Below, piece by piece: positions 30,929-41,759 of a stretch of 64,000 nucleotides of DNA (the first letter of the stretch is position 1; every line of letters starts with the position of its first letter). The translations under genes and the position numbers were made by a program. Location: positions 808,401 through 872,400 of the forward strand of contig NW_015961981.1 in the NCBI RefSeq assembly GCF_000497045.1, read 5' to 3'. This stretch comes from Kalmanozyma brasiliensis GHG001 (taxonomy: Eukaryota; Basidiomycota; Ustilaginomycetes; Ustilaginales). The notes under the pieces were generated by a model. The model was not told the origin of the DNA. It saw nothing but the letters and a program-made list of their open reading frames with translations, and did not search any database.

Positions 30929-32272
30929 ATGGTTCTCGAAGCGACGATGCTCGTGCTCGACAACTCGGAATGGATGCGAAACGGTGACTACACACCCACG
31001 CGTTGGGAGGCGCAGGCGGATGCCGTCAGCATGATCTTTGACGCCAAGACCAACTCGAATCCAGAGAGCGAAGTAGGCCTCATGACCATGGCCGGCAAGA
31101 GCCCCGAAGTGCTCGTGACGCTGACACAGGACATCGGCAAGGTCCTCGCGGCGCTTCACCGCAGCAAGATTGTCGGCAACGCCGATCTGGCTACTGGCAT
31201 CAATGTCGCCTCGCTTGCGCTCAAGCACCGTCAGAACAAGAACCAGAGGCAGAGGGTCGTAGCTTTCGTCGGCTCGCCTGTCGAGCAGACCGAGGACGAC
31301 CTGGTCAAGCTCGGCAAGAAGCTCAAAAAGAACAACATTGCCGTCGATATTGTCAGCTTCGGAGAAGACGTCGAGAATGAGGAGAAGCTCACCAAGTTTA
31401 TCGAGGCAGTCAACAGCGGCGAGAACAGGTAAGTCGGCCCGTTACCACTGAGATGCTTTGCATGATATCATCAGACGTCGATACTGATCCATGCATTATC
31501 CCCCCATTGATCTTTGCTTTCACAGCCACCTCTTGAGCGTACCGGCAGGCCCTCAGCTGCTTTCCGACATCATTCTCTCCTCGCCCGTGCTGCAGGAGGA
31601 GGGCGGTGACTCAGGCGCCGGCCCATCCGGCAGCGGAGGCGGAGGCAATTCATTCGAGTTCGGCGTCGACCCGAGCATGGATCCGGAGCTAGCGATGGTG
31701 AGTACAGAGCAAGCCTCATCCAAGCTACAGCATTTTGGGGCGTCGTGCCACCTTCGGTGGATTCCATTCGGTATGCTGACCCTTATCTGACCGCCTTTCC
31801 AACTTTGAACCAATCACAGGCCCTCCGACTTTCGCTCGAGGAGGAACAGGCCCGACAGCGGGCAGCCGAAGGAACCTCGGGGTCACAAGCCCCGTCGCTT
31901 CCGACCGTTTCGGAGGCAAGCGAAGTGGCCGCACCAGCAGCAGCAACGGCTGCTTCCCGCACCGCTGGCGGCTTGGCTGGGAGCGGCTCCATGGTGCCAA
32001 GGGGTGCTGAATCTATCACAGGCGAGGGCCACAACGCCGAGGACGAGTCGGAGGAGGATATGCTTCAGAAAGCGATCGCTCTCTCACAGGCTGGCGGCGC
32101 TTCGGCCTCGAATGACGAGGATGTCGATATGGCATCAGCTGAGCCGTCAGCCACAAGACGAGCAGTCGTGGCCGGACAAGAGGGCGAGGAGGACGAAGAG
32201 ATGGATGAGGACGAAGCTATCGCAAGGGCCATTCAGATGAGCCTGCAGGAGGGCGATGGAGACAGCAAGTAG
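30929..32272 (+). CDS. RPN10: 26S proteasome ubiquitin receptor Rpn10
   Basis: Three exons (30929-31428, 31526-31697, 31820-32272), with introns of 97 and 122 nt, encode 374 residues. The N-terminal 190 residues form a von Willebrand A domain (MVLEATMLVLDNSEWMRNGD, later VGSPVEQTEDDLVKLGKKLK). It binds the proteasome, and the C-terminal ubiquitin-interacting motifs capture ubiquitylated substrates. Three UIM-like helices are visible: DPELAMALRLSLEEEQ (about 220-235), EEDMLQKAIALSQ (about 302-314) and DEAIARAIQMSLQEG (about 355-369). Budding yeast Rpn10 has one and human S5a two. Intron 2 falls inside UIM1, between Met224 and Ala225. Confidence 0.95.
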
Positions 32273-33380
32273 ACGCTGACTATCAGGCATCGTTCATTTG
32301 ATCGTCACCAGCACCACAACTTGCCTTCTTCCTCGAATGAGATCGCTAACGAGAACATACATGACTTTTTGAGCGGCTCAAGCTTCGTTGCCCGATGCTG
32401 CGCTTCCACGAACGAGGCGCGCGTGGTGACGCTGACGATAGTCAGTGCGTCGGACGATCCGGTGCTCATAACATGAAAAGGTCACAGCGCAAATCGAGAA
32501 GAATGGGCTCGCGTGTCATGCATCAACGCACGCACCTTGTCAGCGCACACAATCAGCCATCGACCATTTGAGGCATCGGCACAGCCGCGTTCGCCAAATG
32601 AAAGCTTATGCATGAGCGTGAGAAAAGCGTTGCGTTGCAGCGACCACAAGTGGGCTCAATCATCCGCTTCGGTTGCGATCCGACGACACTGAGGGAATTG
32701 TGTTCGACGGAGCCAGACAGGCTCGGTGGGAACCTAAACCTTGCTGCTGCTGCCTTTGGCCATGCTGGCGCTGCTTCGGCCATCTGGCTTTCGAAGTGCT
32801 ACTGTGATTCGTCTGATTCGGCACTTCCTATTCTCACGTCGCTGCGCACCCGAGTCACTTTCCCCACCGCCTTTCGTTCGTCACACCCGGATTCTCCTGC
32901 AGAGCCTATCTTTGGCAGCGCAAAGCTAAGCTTGATAGGCAGAGGTATCCCTCCTCGAGCAGCAGAGCAGATGCGCGGTGGGCTCGAGTGTGCTGAGGCG
33001 TCAAAGGGCCGTGCAGCTGGCAGTCCCTCCTCCTACGGTCGCCCCACCGGGCTGAGCTACTTTCGTTTAAATGAAGCTGCTTTCGAAGAGCATCCTCGTT
33101 CCCTCCTTCCTTTCTCTCTCCTTGGTCGTCTATCAGGACGGAAGGAGCCTCGACCTTCCTCTTCCTCTCCTTCATCACGCACCCTAGCGCCTCACAGACT
33201 GGCCATTTCCGTCGTTGTTCCGTCAAGCACTTCATTTCGCCGGCCAACAAAGCGAAATTGCTCTGCGCAGTTGACGCTTTTCCCACTTTCGCTGCTCGAG
33301 CCCCACACTGCGCAGTCGCCACCGCGGGCTTCAACAGTCCTGCTTCTTACCGAGCTCAGTTAACCCATTGTTCCCTCACC
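32273..33380. other. Intergenic region RPN10 to zinc-finger gene
   Basis: These 1.1 kb hold the RPN10 3' end and the promoter and leader of the RanBP2-finger gene. The last 300 bp are C/T-rich. A 251-codon open frame here (32608-33363) has no ATG-supported conserved content and I do not consider it a gene. Confidence 0.5.
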
Positions 33381-35826
33381 ATGACCACAAAGAGCCAGGC
33401 TCCGAGACACTCACTACCGCCCAAGGTAAGTAGGCGAATTTCTTCGTCGCCATGTTTCCGCCTTTTTCATGGTCAGTCTCGACGGTAGAAATGGTCCCTG
33501 ACCTGCTTCTTCCCCTCTCTTGCTTCTTTCCCCCTCTTGCTTTGCATTCCTCGTCCAGCCTATGGCGGCTTCCCCCTCGGCAACATCTGATGATCCGCAT
33601 CGCTCTCTGACTGAGAGCTGCGTGCTCGGCAATCGTGACCGCCAGATGGATTGGTCGAACTCGCAAAACGGCGGCTCCACGTGGAACGGACACGCCTGGT
33701 CGACCACGCCTCCCCTTCCAACGCCAGCGCTTACCGCCAGCTCCATGTCTTCATCTTCGCTACACGGAGAAAGGTCGCCCATTCTAGGGTCGTCCGGACA
33801 TGGCCCTTTCACTCGCAGAAACTTCGACATTCCCACCATGACCAGCCTGCCTCCCGCCAAAAGCTTCGACGAGGCACCTTTGCCGCTGTCTGGCAGCCAC
33901 CAATCTCCTTCCAGCGCCCATACCGCGCACGGCATCGCCTCAGATTCGTACAGCCAGTACGACGGAGCCATTTCTTCGCTCTCCTCCTCGTTTGGTGCGC
34001 TCAGTACGTCTCCGCAGCAAGGCAGAGACGTCACCGGATCGATGGACGCGACATCGCTTCGTATGGCATCGTCGCCGCATTTGGCCGATCCCAGCCAACA
34101 AACGCCCATGCTGATTCCAATGCAGCCCACCGGAGCCGGAGTAGAGCTCACCTCGGTCGTCGAGACCCTCTCCTCAAGAGGATCCAAGGCAGCCGCTGAA
34201 GATCCCGAGACAGTCGCCGCTGCTTACAAGCTCAGTCAGTGGGGCATCGGGTGAGTGGCGATTCCTGATAGCTTGATCCAATCGCCAAGTGCTGTACTGA
34301 CCAGAGAACACATTCCTGCACCTGAACAGAATTGGTCCTGGCATCAACCCCAAGGTTGCCGCCTCTCGCAACGGTAATCACAGCCGCGGACGTAGCACCG
34401 CCAGTGAGCCTCCCATCGTCAACACGGGTAACTCGGGCCCCATGTGTGTCCAGTCAGGCGACTGGATTTGCACTGGTTGTGGCTTTGTGGTGAGTAGACT
34501 GTCGAAGCATGTCCGGTACAGAACGGACGTCGCTGCACCGTTCGTCTCCGGGAGCGATCACCACTGACACACTCTTGTTCGACTTTTTCCCTTTGCTTCA
34601 ATGCATAGAACTGGAGGCGACGCGATGTTTGCATGAAGTGCTTCCCACACGCGGATGGCAACGAGATCAGTCGCGGCATTCAGAGCGGAGAGACGCTTGC
34701 CAAGAGGCTCGCCGCAGGCCTGGACACGGATACAGACGAGTATCGACAGTCCGTCCAGGCTCTGTGCCCGGACAAGGAGAAGCGGGTCAACAGCTACATG
34801 CCGCGACCTCCTGTACATGCGCTGCCTCCGAACCCTATGCAGGCCTACGGGGGATCAAGCCAGGGCCACCATCATCAACGATCCTCCAGCACCCATGTTC
34901 ATCCTTCCAACGTGCTCGGCATCCATATGAGCTCGGCAGAGCAGCTGCAGTGGCGACAGCAGACGAACCGCCAACGTTCGATGACGGAGCAGTTCGCGGG
35001 ACAGGGATACTATCAGCAGCGGATCACGCCAGGACAGATGTCTCCTCCGGGCGCCTCATCGTTGCAGCAGCTGCGCCAGTGCCAGCAACAGCAGCAACAG
35101 CAGCAGCAGCAGCGCTTCGGCGGTGATCCGAATCACGTCGATAGCCCTTACAAGGCGTACACTCCCTGGAAACCGATGCCTGGCGCTTCCGACAACTCTG
35201 TTCGCTCTCCCACGCAGCAGCGACCAACGGGCAATGTCGCTTCACCCACGCCGACCGCTGCAGGACGAGCGAGCCTGTTCCGTTCAGCGACGTACGCTGG
35301 GGAAGACCTGGCGTTCAAACATGGTGGAAGTCGACAGGCCTCCGCGCCTCACGGCGGCAACAACAGCACCCGCGCTCCCGCCACTGGCTGGTCCAGCGTT
35401 CCCGAAGAGCCTTCCCCGGGCCTTCCCAGGGATATATGGGCTCCCGCGCCCAAGCAAGCAGCGCTCGTCCCCGTCGATCCGGAAGACGTCTCGCGGGAGA
35501 AACGCGCCCAGCCGGAACCCATCGGCACACGATCTTCTCGCAGTGGCAGTGGAGCCGCTAGCACCTCGACGACGACGGGCGGAACTCATCTTCACCTCAA
35601 CTTGGAATCGACTGGACCTAAGGACGACAAGCAGGCCAACAACGCCTTTGTCGATTATTGGATCTCGGACTCTCTCACTGCTCCTCCTCCTCCCTCGGCT
35701 GCCTCGACTGCCACTTGTGCTTCTGCTACGCTCTCGTCTTCTGCTTCCATTTCTGCTCCCGTCTCAGCTTCTCTTTCCTCGCCTGCTTCTGCTTCTGGTC
35801 AGGTTGGCGGCAAGTCCAGCCCTTGA
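33381..35826 (+). CDS. RanBP2-type zinc-finger protein, putative RNA-binding
   Basis: Four exons (33381-33425, 33559-34250, 34330-34489, 34609-35826) encode 704 residues; the introns are 133, 79 and 119 nt and all junctions keep frame. The only recognised domain is one RanBP2-type zinc finger at about 290-311: GDWICTGCGFVNWRRRDVCM, with cysteines 293, 296, 307 and 310. The central GFVNWRRRDVC resembles fingers that read single-stranded RNA (N-W-x-R-R). Intron 3 splits the finger between residues 299 and 300. The rest is low complexity: Ser/Pro-rich N-terminus, a ten-glutamine run (35083-35112), and a Ser/Ala-rich end. FVDYWISDSL near the C-terminus is the one other compact motif. The short first exon is a prediction; initiation at the exon 2 Met is possible. 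I do not recognise a named orthologue. Confidence 0.8.
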
Positions 35827-36160
35827 ATGGTGTTGCTCTGCTCCCCTCTTGCTGTCGTCCGTCTGACGCTTCGATCTTCCTCTGACCGCCAGCAAGGCCA
35901 GGGGCACGCTTGTCTGACCCAGACTGCGACCACAGCGCTTGTATCTCATCAGACTCCTCTGTCAATGCTTTTTCTCACCACTTGGTGCATTTCTCCTCCT
36001 CCCAATGCTCGATCTCCGTTCAATGCACAATCTCCCCTCGATGCTCAACCTAGTCAGTCCGATTCGTCTGCGTATGTGTAACAAGTAATTGTTCGGATCT
36101 AAAACATTTGTTGCCTGGCGCGCCCTCTTCCGGGCATCGTCCCGACATAAAAATACACAT
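35827..36160. other. Convergent 3' region zinc-finger gene/CDC24
   Basis: These 334 bp between two stop codons are C/T-rich and hold the 3' UTRs. No other feature is seen. Confidence 0.55.
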
Positions 36161-39076
36161 TCAGCTGACAACCAGCTCGACCTCTCCTCCATCGTTTCTT
36201 GCCTCAAAGGCCATCTGGACATCGTCATCGTCGCTGATCAACACCGCATCACCGTCCTCATCAATATAGCGCATCTTGACATGCTCGACGTTCTTGCCCG
36301 AACACAGACGGATCTTTTTGGTGACCTTTTCGACCAATGCGGAATAGGGGGCGGTGGCGAGGACGACGACGACAAAGCGGTCTTCGGCGTAGGTGACGTT
36401 GAGGCGGATGGCGGCTGTTCGACGGGACGAGGCGTTGATGGGGGAGGAGGCGGCGGTGGAGCTTTGCGATTGGGCTGATTCCGAGGTGGTGCTGGATGAG
36501 GTGCTGAACCTCTTCTCCCCTCCTCCATTGCTGACGTTGCTGGAGCGCGGGGAGGGGAGCTTGGGCAGCGGCGGTGCACCACCATGCTGCGGCGGCAGGA
36601 CGTACATCGGATTGCTCGCTGACCGCGACCGCAAATGCGCTGCGCCATTGTCCGACGTTGTGCGGCTCATAGACGCGCTGGAATCGCCGCGCGGTCGGTT
36701 GAGCTTGAAACTGTCCGCGCTGTCGCTCGAGTCGAGGTACTCGACCGCCTCCCCACCGCGCGGGTTGCGCGGGTTCGACGCGGGCTGACGAAGCACTCGA
36801 GAGCTGCTCGCTTTGCGCAAGCCGTGCGTGTCCGCGCCGGAGCTGTAAGAGAGACCGCGCGGTAGAGGAGGTGGGACGGCGGGCGAGGCGGATCGCCACT
36901 GCGCCATCACTGCTGAGTCTTGGTCTTCGGTGCGCGCACGTGGCTTTTCCGGTGCTCCGGTGCCAGATGGCGCCGGTTGCGAGTAGCGGCCTTGAGCAGG
37001 GGTGCCTCGGCCACTGGGGTTCTCGTAGTAGCTCGACCCTCCTTCGTCTTCGTCCCGGTAGGAAGACTGGCTTTGGGTCCGTGACAGGCTGTCCCGCCCC
37101 TGCGAGCCTTGGGAGGTGAACGGGTTGACGGGCGCCACCTCCGCCAGCGGCGTCTGCGGGAAGTGCGAGGTTGTCTGCGTGATCCTCCTTCCCAACGTCC
37201 CCGCTCCGGCCATGTTGATCTGCTGCTGCTGCTGTTGCTGCGCGTAGTGCTGCGCCGCCGCCGCCTGACGTCGAACGTTGACCTCGTCGATCAGCCGGTT
37301 GATCGCCGCCTGCCACTGCTTGAGCTGCTCCTCATTCTTGCATTTCAGCGCGAAGGACTCGTGGTCGACATCGCCGCGCCACCACACTTGTAGCGCGTGC
37401 TGCCCCGATGGCGCACCCAAGATGCTGCTCATTTTCGAGTTGGCAAACGCACCAGTGACGTTGTTGATGAAGATGCGGCCCTTGAGCTGGAGCGTCGTCT
37501 TGACCTTCTTGCCAGCGGCCGTCTTTTGTTTGAGCAGCGAGTTGTTTTTGGTCGACTTTTTCGATGCTGCGGGCGCCATCTCTTTGCAGCACAGCAGGAT
37601 CTTTTCGAAGAGGTAGACGTGGTACTCGCGCTCCGTATCGGACTTCGCCACCATGAACGTGTCTGACAAGAGGAGCAGGCCAAACGTGCGGATGTTGTGC
37701 CCCTTCCAATCTTCAACGCGCCACTCGAGCTCTTTGACCAGCTGCGCGTTCTCCTGCAACCGGCTGGTCTCGTTGACTTTGTCTGTGATGCTGCGCATGA
37801 CCTCGAGACCTTCTTCGAGTTCTTGGTAGGGTGGCGCGTCCTCGGGCGTCTTTTTGAGAAGCTGCTCGAGCAGCAGCGGGTACTTGCAGATGCGCTGTAC
37901 GGGCTTGATCATGAACGTGGGCAGCTCGTAGGCTGGATCCAGGTAGCAGCCCTGGGCGCTCGGCATCCCCTTCAAGCGTACCAAATTGTGCGCCTCCTGG
38001 TTGATCAGATCCAACGCGAGATTGTAGTTGGCGCAAAACGGCTCGTAGACCGTGAAGTCGTCCTCCATGGTCATAAACACGTGCCCAAAATGCTGCTCGT
38101 CCGGTGGGCGCCGCACGTTCTCCTCGACGCAGATCAGAAACCGTCTCTGCACATCCACGAGCTTGTTGAGATTGCCGAACAGGTTGTGGAGCGTGTCGGG
38201 CGGGAGGATGTCGTACTGCGCCAAAGCGCGTGCGTAGTTCTGCATCACCTCGAGATCCTGCACATACTTGCGCTCCGTCGTCAGCAGCTCGCGGATCACC
38301 TTGGCGCGGTCATCGGACGGAGTGTCGAGGTCGTCGTTGTCACTCTTGCGATTCGTTTCGATGAGCAGCCCGCGCTCCTCGAAGACATCCAGGAGACGAT
38401 TGATGGTGCGCACCACTTTGACGAAGCCATTGGTGTCGTTGAGGTAAAGCTGCGAGACGGTAAAGATGTCATCTGGATCCCAGCCGAGTTTCTCTTTGAG
38501 TGCGATGATGAACTTCATGACCTGCGCCTTGCACGCGTTGGCATTGGAGCGATTGGCGTCGGGGTTGACCGGCAGCTCTACATCGGGGTTCATCGTGTTG
38601 AAAAGCGCACAGAGGGGCGAGCCGAGTCGAAAGCACTGCCAGAGCTGGGTGACTGGGTCGCTGCTCGCTTTTGGGACGGATGCGCTGCCGTTGGGCGAGG
38701 TGGGGCTGCCGTTGGATGCGGACGAGGCGGCCGAGATTGGGGCGAGCTCGTCGAGGTAGGCCTCACCGAAGCCGGGAACCGAGTAGAGACGGTCGCGAAG
38801 GTTGAGGCAAGCCTGGTAGAGGGATGAGCCGGCGACAGCCTGCTTGTTGGCAATGGTGTTGGCTGCGGCGGGTGCGCCGGCCATGAGCGCGGCTCCTCCG
38901 GGCCCGATGAGGGAGGAGCCGATGCCGCCGTCGGACGAGCCGGCGACTGTCGAGGGCGTGTAAGATGCTTGCATTCCAGGCAACGGAGAGGGTGCCGAAG
39001 GGAAATTGGCTGTGGAATGCGATGGCCCGGGTTGTTGGCGGACTGATCTGAATGTTAGCGGTGCGGTAGCGGCCAT
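36161..39076 (-). CDS. CDC24: Rho guanine-nucleotide exchange factor Cdc24
   Basis: Single exon of 971 residues. It activates the GTPase Cdc42 to establish polarity. Domains in order are the Cdc24 calponin-homology-like region (about 86-232, with DPVTQLWQCFRLGSPLCALF), the DH exchange domain (about 260-435, starting VIRELLTTERKYVQDLEVMQ and including MIKPVQRICKYPLLLEQLLK), a PH domain (about 465-600), a long Ser/Pro-rich linker with a glutamine run, and a C-terminal PB1 domain (about 887-971, YIDEDGDAVLISDDDDVQMA). The PB1 domain would bind a Bem1-type scaffold. This order is exactly that of yeast Cdc24. It sits behind 2.7 kb of upstream sequence with repeated CT tracts on the sense strand. 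Confidence 0.95.
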   Translation of the reverse strand: MAATAPLTFRSVRQQPGPSHSTANFPSAPSPLPGMQASYTPSTVAGSSDGGIGSSLIGPGGAALMAGAPAAANTIANKQAVAGSSLYQACLNLRDRLYSVPGFGEAYLDELAPISAASSASNGSPTSPNGSASVPKASSDPVTQLWQCFRLGSPLCALFNTMNPDVELPVNPDANRSNANACKAQVMKFIIALKEKLGWDPDDIFTVSQLYLNDTNGFVKVVRTINRLLDVFEERGLLIETNRKSDNDDLDTPSDDRAKVIRELLTTERKYVQDLEVMQNYARALAQYDILPPDTLHNLFGNLNKLVDVQRRFLICVEENVRRPPDEQHFGHVFMTMEDDFTVYEPFCANYNLALDLINQEAHNLVRLKGMPSAQGCYLDPAYELPTFMIKPVQRICKYPLLLEQLLKKTPEDAPPYQELEEGLEVMRSITDKVNETSRLQENAQLVKELEWRVEDWKGHNIRTFGLLLLSDTFMVAKSDTEREYHVYLFEKILLCCKEMAPAASKKSTKNNSLLKQKTAAGKKVKTTLQLKGRIFINNVTGAFANSKMSSILGAPSGQHALQVWWRGDVDHESFALKCKNEEQLKQWQAAINRLIDEVNVRRQAAAAQHYAQQQQQQQINMAGAGTLGRRITQTTSHFPQTPLAEVAPVNPFTSQGSQGRDSLSRTQSQSSYRDEDEGGSSYYENPSGRGTPAQGRYSQPAPSGTGAPEKPRARTEDQDSAVMAQWRSASPAVPPPLPRGLSYSSGADTHGLRKASSSRVLRQPASNPRNPRGGEAVEYLDSSDSADSFKLNRPRGDSSASMSRTTSDNGAAHLRSRSASNPMYVLPPQHGGAPPLPKLPSPRSSNVSNGGGEKRFSTSSSTTSESAQSQSSTAASSPINASSRRTAAIRLNVTYAEDRFVVVVLATAPYSALVEKVTKKIRLCSGKNVEHVKMRYIDEDGDAVLISDDDDVQMAFEARNDGGEVELVVS

Positions 39077-41759
39077 GGCCTGAACACTGAAAGTAGGCGG
39101 TGCCCGAGGTCCGTGGGTGGCAGCTCGAGTTGATCGGCTATGTGTGGACGCAGCGGCAGTGACGAGGTTAACCCAGTGATTCGGCTAGCACGGAGCTCTC
39201 CGGATGAAACGAAGTTCCAAACGTCACTCTGATCTCGGTGCGACGAGGAGAAGCTAGTCGGAAGTGACGGGCTGGCAAAGATGCGACGCACTGATGGCGT
39301 GGGAGCCTGATGAGTCAATGATCCGGCGAAAAGTGCGATGCTGAGGGCGTGGCTTATGAAAGCAAAAGCTTAAAAGTAGACGACGTCGGATGAGCCGCGA
39401 GAAGGCTGTCGGAGTTGTGACAGCGGTGCGCAGGTGGGACGAAGCAGACCGTGTGAGTGAGTGACCGTGTTGCTGTGACGATGGATCAATGAAATGAGCG
39501 ATAAGATGGAGTGGACGGAGCAGCGCAATGCGAATGCGATCCAGCCGTCATGGGTCGACGGTTGCAATGCGAGTTGATTGTGAGGCGAGTGGTTCTGCTG
39601 AGGATGAAAGGTCTGATGCGAAGCGCTGGCGACCGAAAGATGATCTGGGAAACAAGTGGACCGTCGATTGCGTGATTGGCGTCGATTCCTCCTGGGAGAT
39701 GGGGCGACGGCGATGAGCGGGATGGTCGTTCTGACTGACAAAGGTGGTTGGACGAGACGTCGAAATGAAGAGGTGCGCCTCTGTGGAAGCCGACGATGCG
39801 ATCCGGAGGAGAGAATGGACGAGAAGTGCAAGCAGAGGGGAGCGAACGCGTCGAGCGAGATGATGGACGTCCGACAGAGAAGGACAGAAGGCGGAACCGG
39901 GAGTGCAGAGAGAGAGAGGCAAAGGCAGAGGAGTGGTAACGTTTCGGTGAAAGGACGGCTAGGTGGTGGAATTGACAGTCGAACCAGTGGTGATTGCGGA
40001 TGGACGAATTATTGCGCAGGGCAAAGCGAGGCAGCTCAAAAAGAAAGGGCGCGGCCACACACACTCACACAGAGAGAGGCAGACACGGCGAGCATGAAAT
40101 ACCAGGCAGGCGTGCGTACGAGGCGTGTGTGTGTGACTGTCGAAATTTAGGCCGAGTTCACCGTAGCAGAGACAGGAGGGCGTGTAATTAGCTCGATGCG
40201 AGACAGCAACAGTCCTCATCCATCGAAACAGCATAGCAAGCCTGTCGACCGATTGTCGTCGTCGCCGACGTTGACTTCGAAATGACCGTGACCGCACAGC
40301 TCGGCTTTGGTTCGACAGATAAGTCAGCGCGCAATCGATGTCGGCCCTGGAAGCATGTACATACGGGAAGCGGTGTGCAGCGTGCAGCCGGTCAAGGCAG
40401 AGATAGGGGGGCCCGACGGATCCGTTGTGTGGGAGAGTGCGGAGAGAGAGAGAGGCAGAGGGCAGAGCTCGAGCCTTGACTGGCTGCGCACCAAACATGA
40501 TCGGATTCGGAGCTTGAACTGGCTTCTGACAGGGAGAAGAGGGAGGGCGAGCGGATGTTGGCGCAGCGCCTACATGAATGACAATTGCCAGATGCGAAAG
40601 GCGAGCCTGTCAAGCTCAATTTTAAAGATCAGGTGCGGTGCGCGGGTTTGAAAGCAATGAATGCGGCACCTAGTCAGTGTTGCTTTTCCTCGGAATGACT
40701 TTCCTTGAGAGGAGTTTCTTCACGCTGTCAAAACAAGGTCTGGCCTCCCAGCTTCAGGGGGTTTTGCCAGCTCGGATATTCGAATTGATCAGCAAATGGA
40801 ATGCCAAAAAGAAGGCCACAAAAAGCGAGCCGAAATGCAAGAGGCGGGCCCTCCTTCTGACAAGCCAGCATCAAGGTCGGCCCTCTGTCGATCCAGGGAA
40901 GAAGGCGACCATCACCGTCACTGGGCGTGATTGAGAGCAGACCCTCTCCGCGATTCGAGACAGAAGGCGATGCGCTGGCCGGTACAGCCGTCGGCGGCGA
41001 CACAGCCATTGGCACATGCAGGGTCCTTGCCAAGAGAGTCCAAACGCGTGCGCGCGCGAAGAGGATTCCTCGACACTTGAAAGCCAAGACGGCTGTTTCC
41101 TCTGTGTGCCAGCAGACAGACTTTGCGTTGCTTCTAGAAGCTGCAACCGGGTGGTGGCGATGGTAGCGCGCAGCGGATCACCGTTCAGCCGTCTCTGTGA
41201 GCTTAGCCGTTGAGATTGAACGCCCGGCTTTCTCGCTCTTGGCACTGCCCGTCTTGCTGCTCTTTCTCACACCGTGCCGGCTGTCATGGCGAGACAAAGC
41301 CGGACTCCGCCGCACACGCGAGGCTTCTCGGTGTTGCCCTTAGGCGAGGTCGACGAGCAGGACGGCGAAACTTTCAGCTCTCGGGTAGGGGCTCATCTGT
41401 TTGTGGCGAGATGCGCTTGTCCTGTCAAGCTCAGGGTCCACCCAATCAGCGCTCGGCGTGGCACGGCCCAGATGAAATACAGGGCCGCACGCGATGCTCG
41501 CCAATTCTTGCCGGTCCTCGTTCGCCAACGAAAGCGATGCACTACGAGATCGATCATCTCGCTTCGTGCAGACGTGGGTCGGGACAAGCTTTGGACAGGG
41601 CCACTCATGCTCACCTTCAGAGCGCCTTGCGACGGATGATCCGCGCTTTGCCGCTCTTGTAGAGGTGATGCTACTCCACGATCACACGAACGCTGACTGT
41701 GATTCTCACGCTCAGGACAGGCCGGACGATGCGATGGGGTGATGTTCTATGCTTTGTGA
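39077..41759. other. 2.7-kb upstream region of CDC24
   Basis: No gene is supported. Open frames on both strands (for example 39486-40064) are low complexity. The DNA is purine-rich on the plus strand, with GA tracts near 39907, 40070 and 40441 (CT tracts on the CDC24 strand), and a CA-rich run near 40056-40070. It probably holds a long CDC24 leader and promoter, plus the PEX6 3' end. Confidence 0.5.

Noticed and set aside
37697..38827. 376-codon open frame antisense to CDC24
   Set aside because: It lies opposite the DH domain and is explained by codon bias of the sense gene.
39486..40064. 192-codon minus-strand open frame upstream of CDC24
   Set aside because: Ser/His/Arg-rich translation of CT-rich DNA without domain or splice support; more likely leader or promoter.
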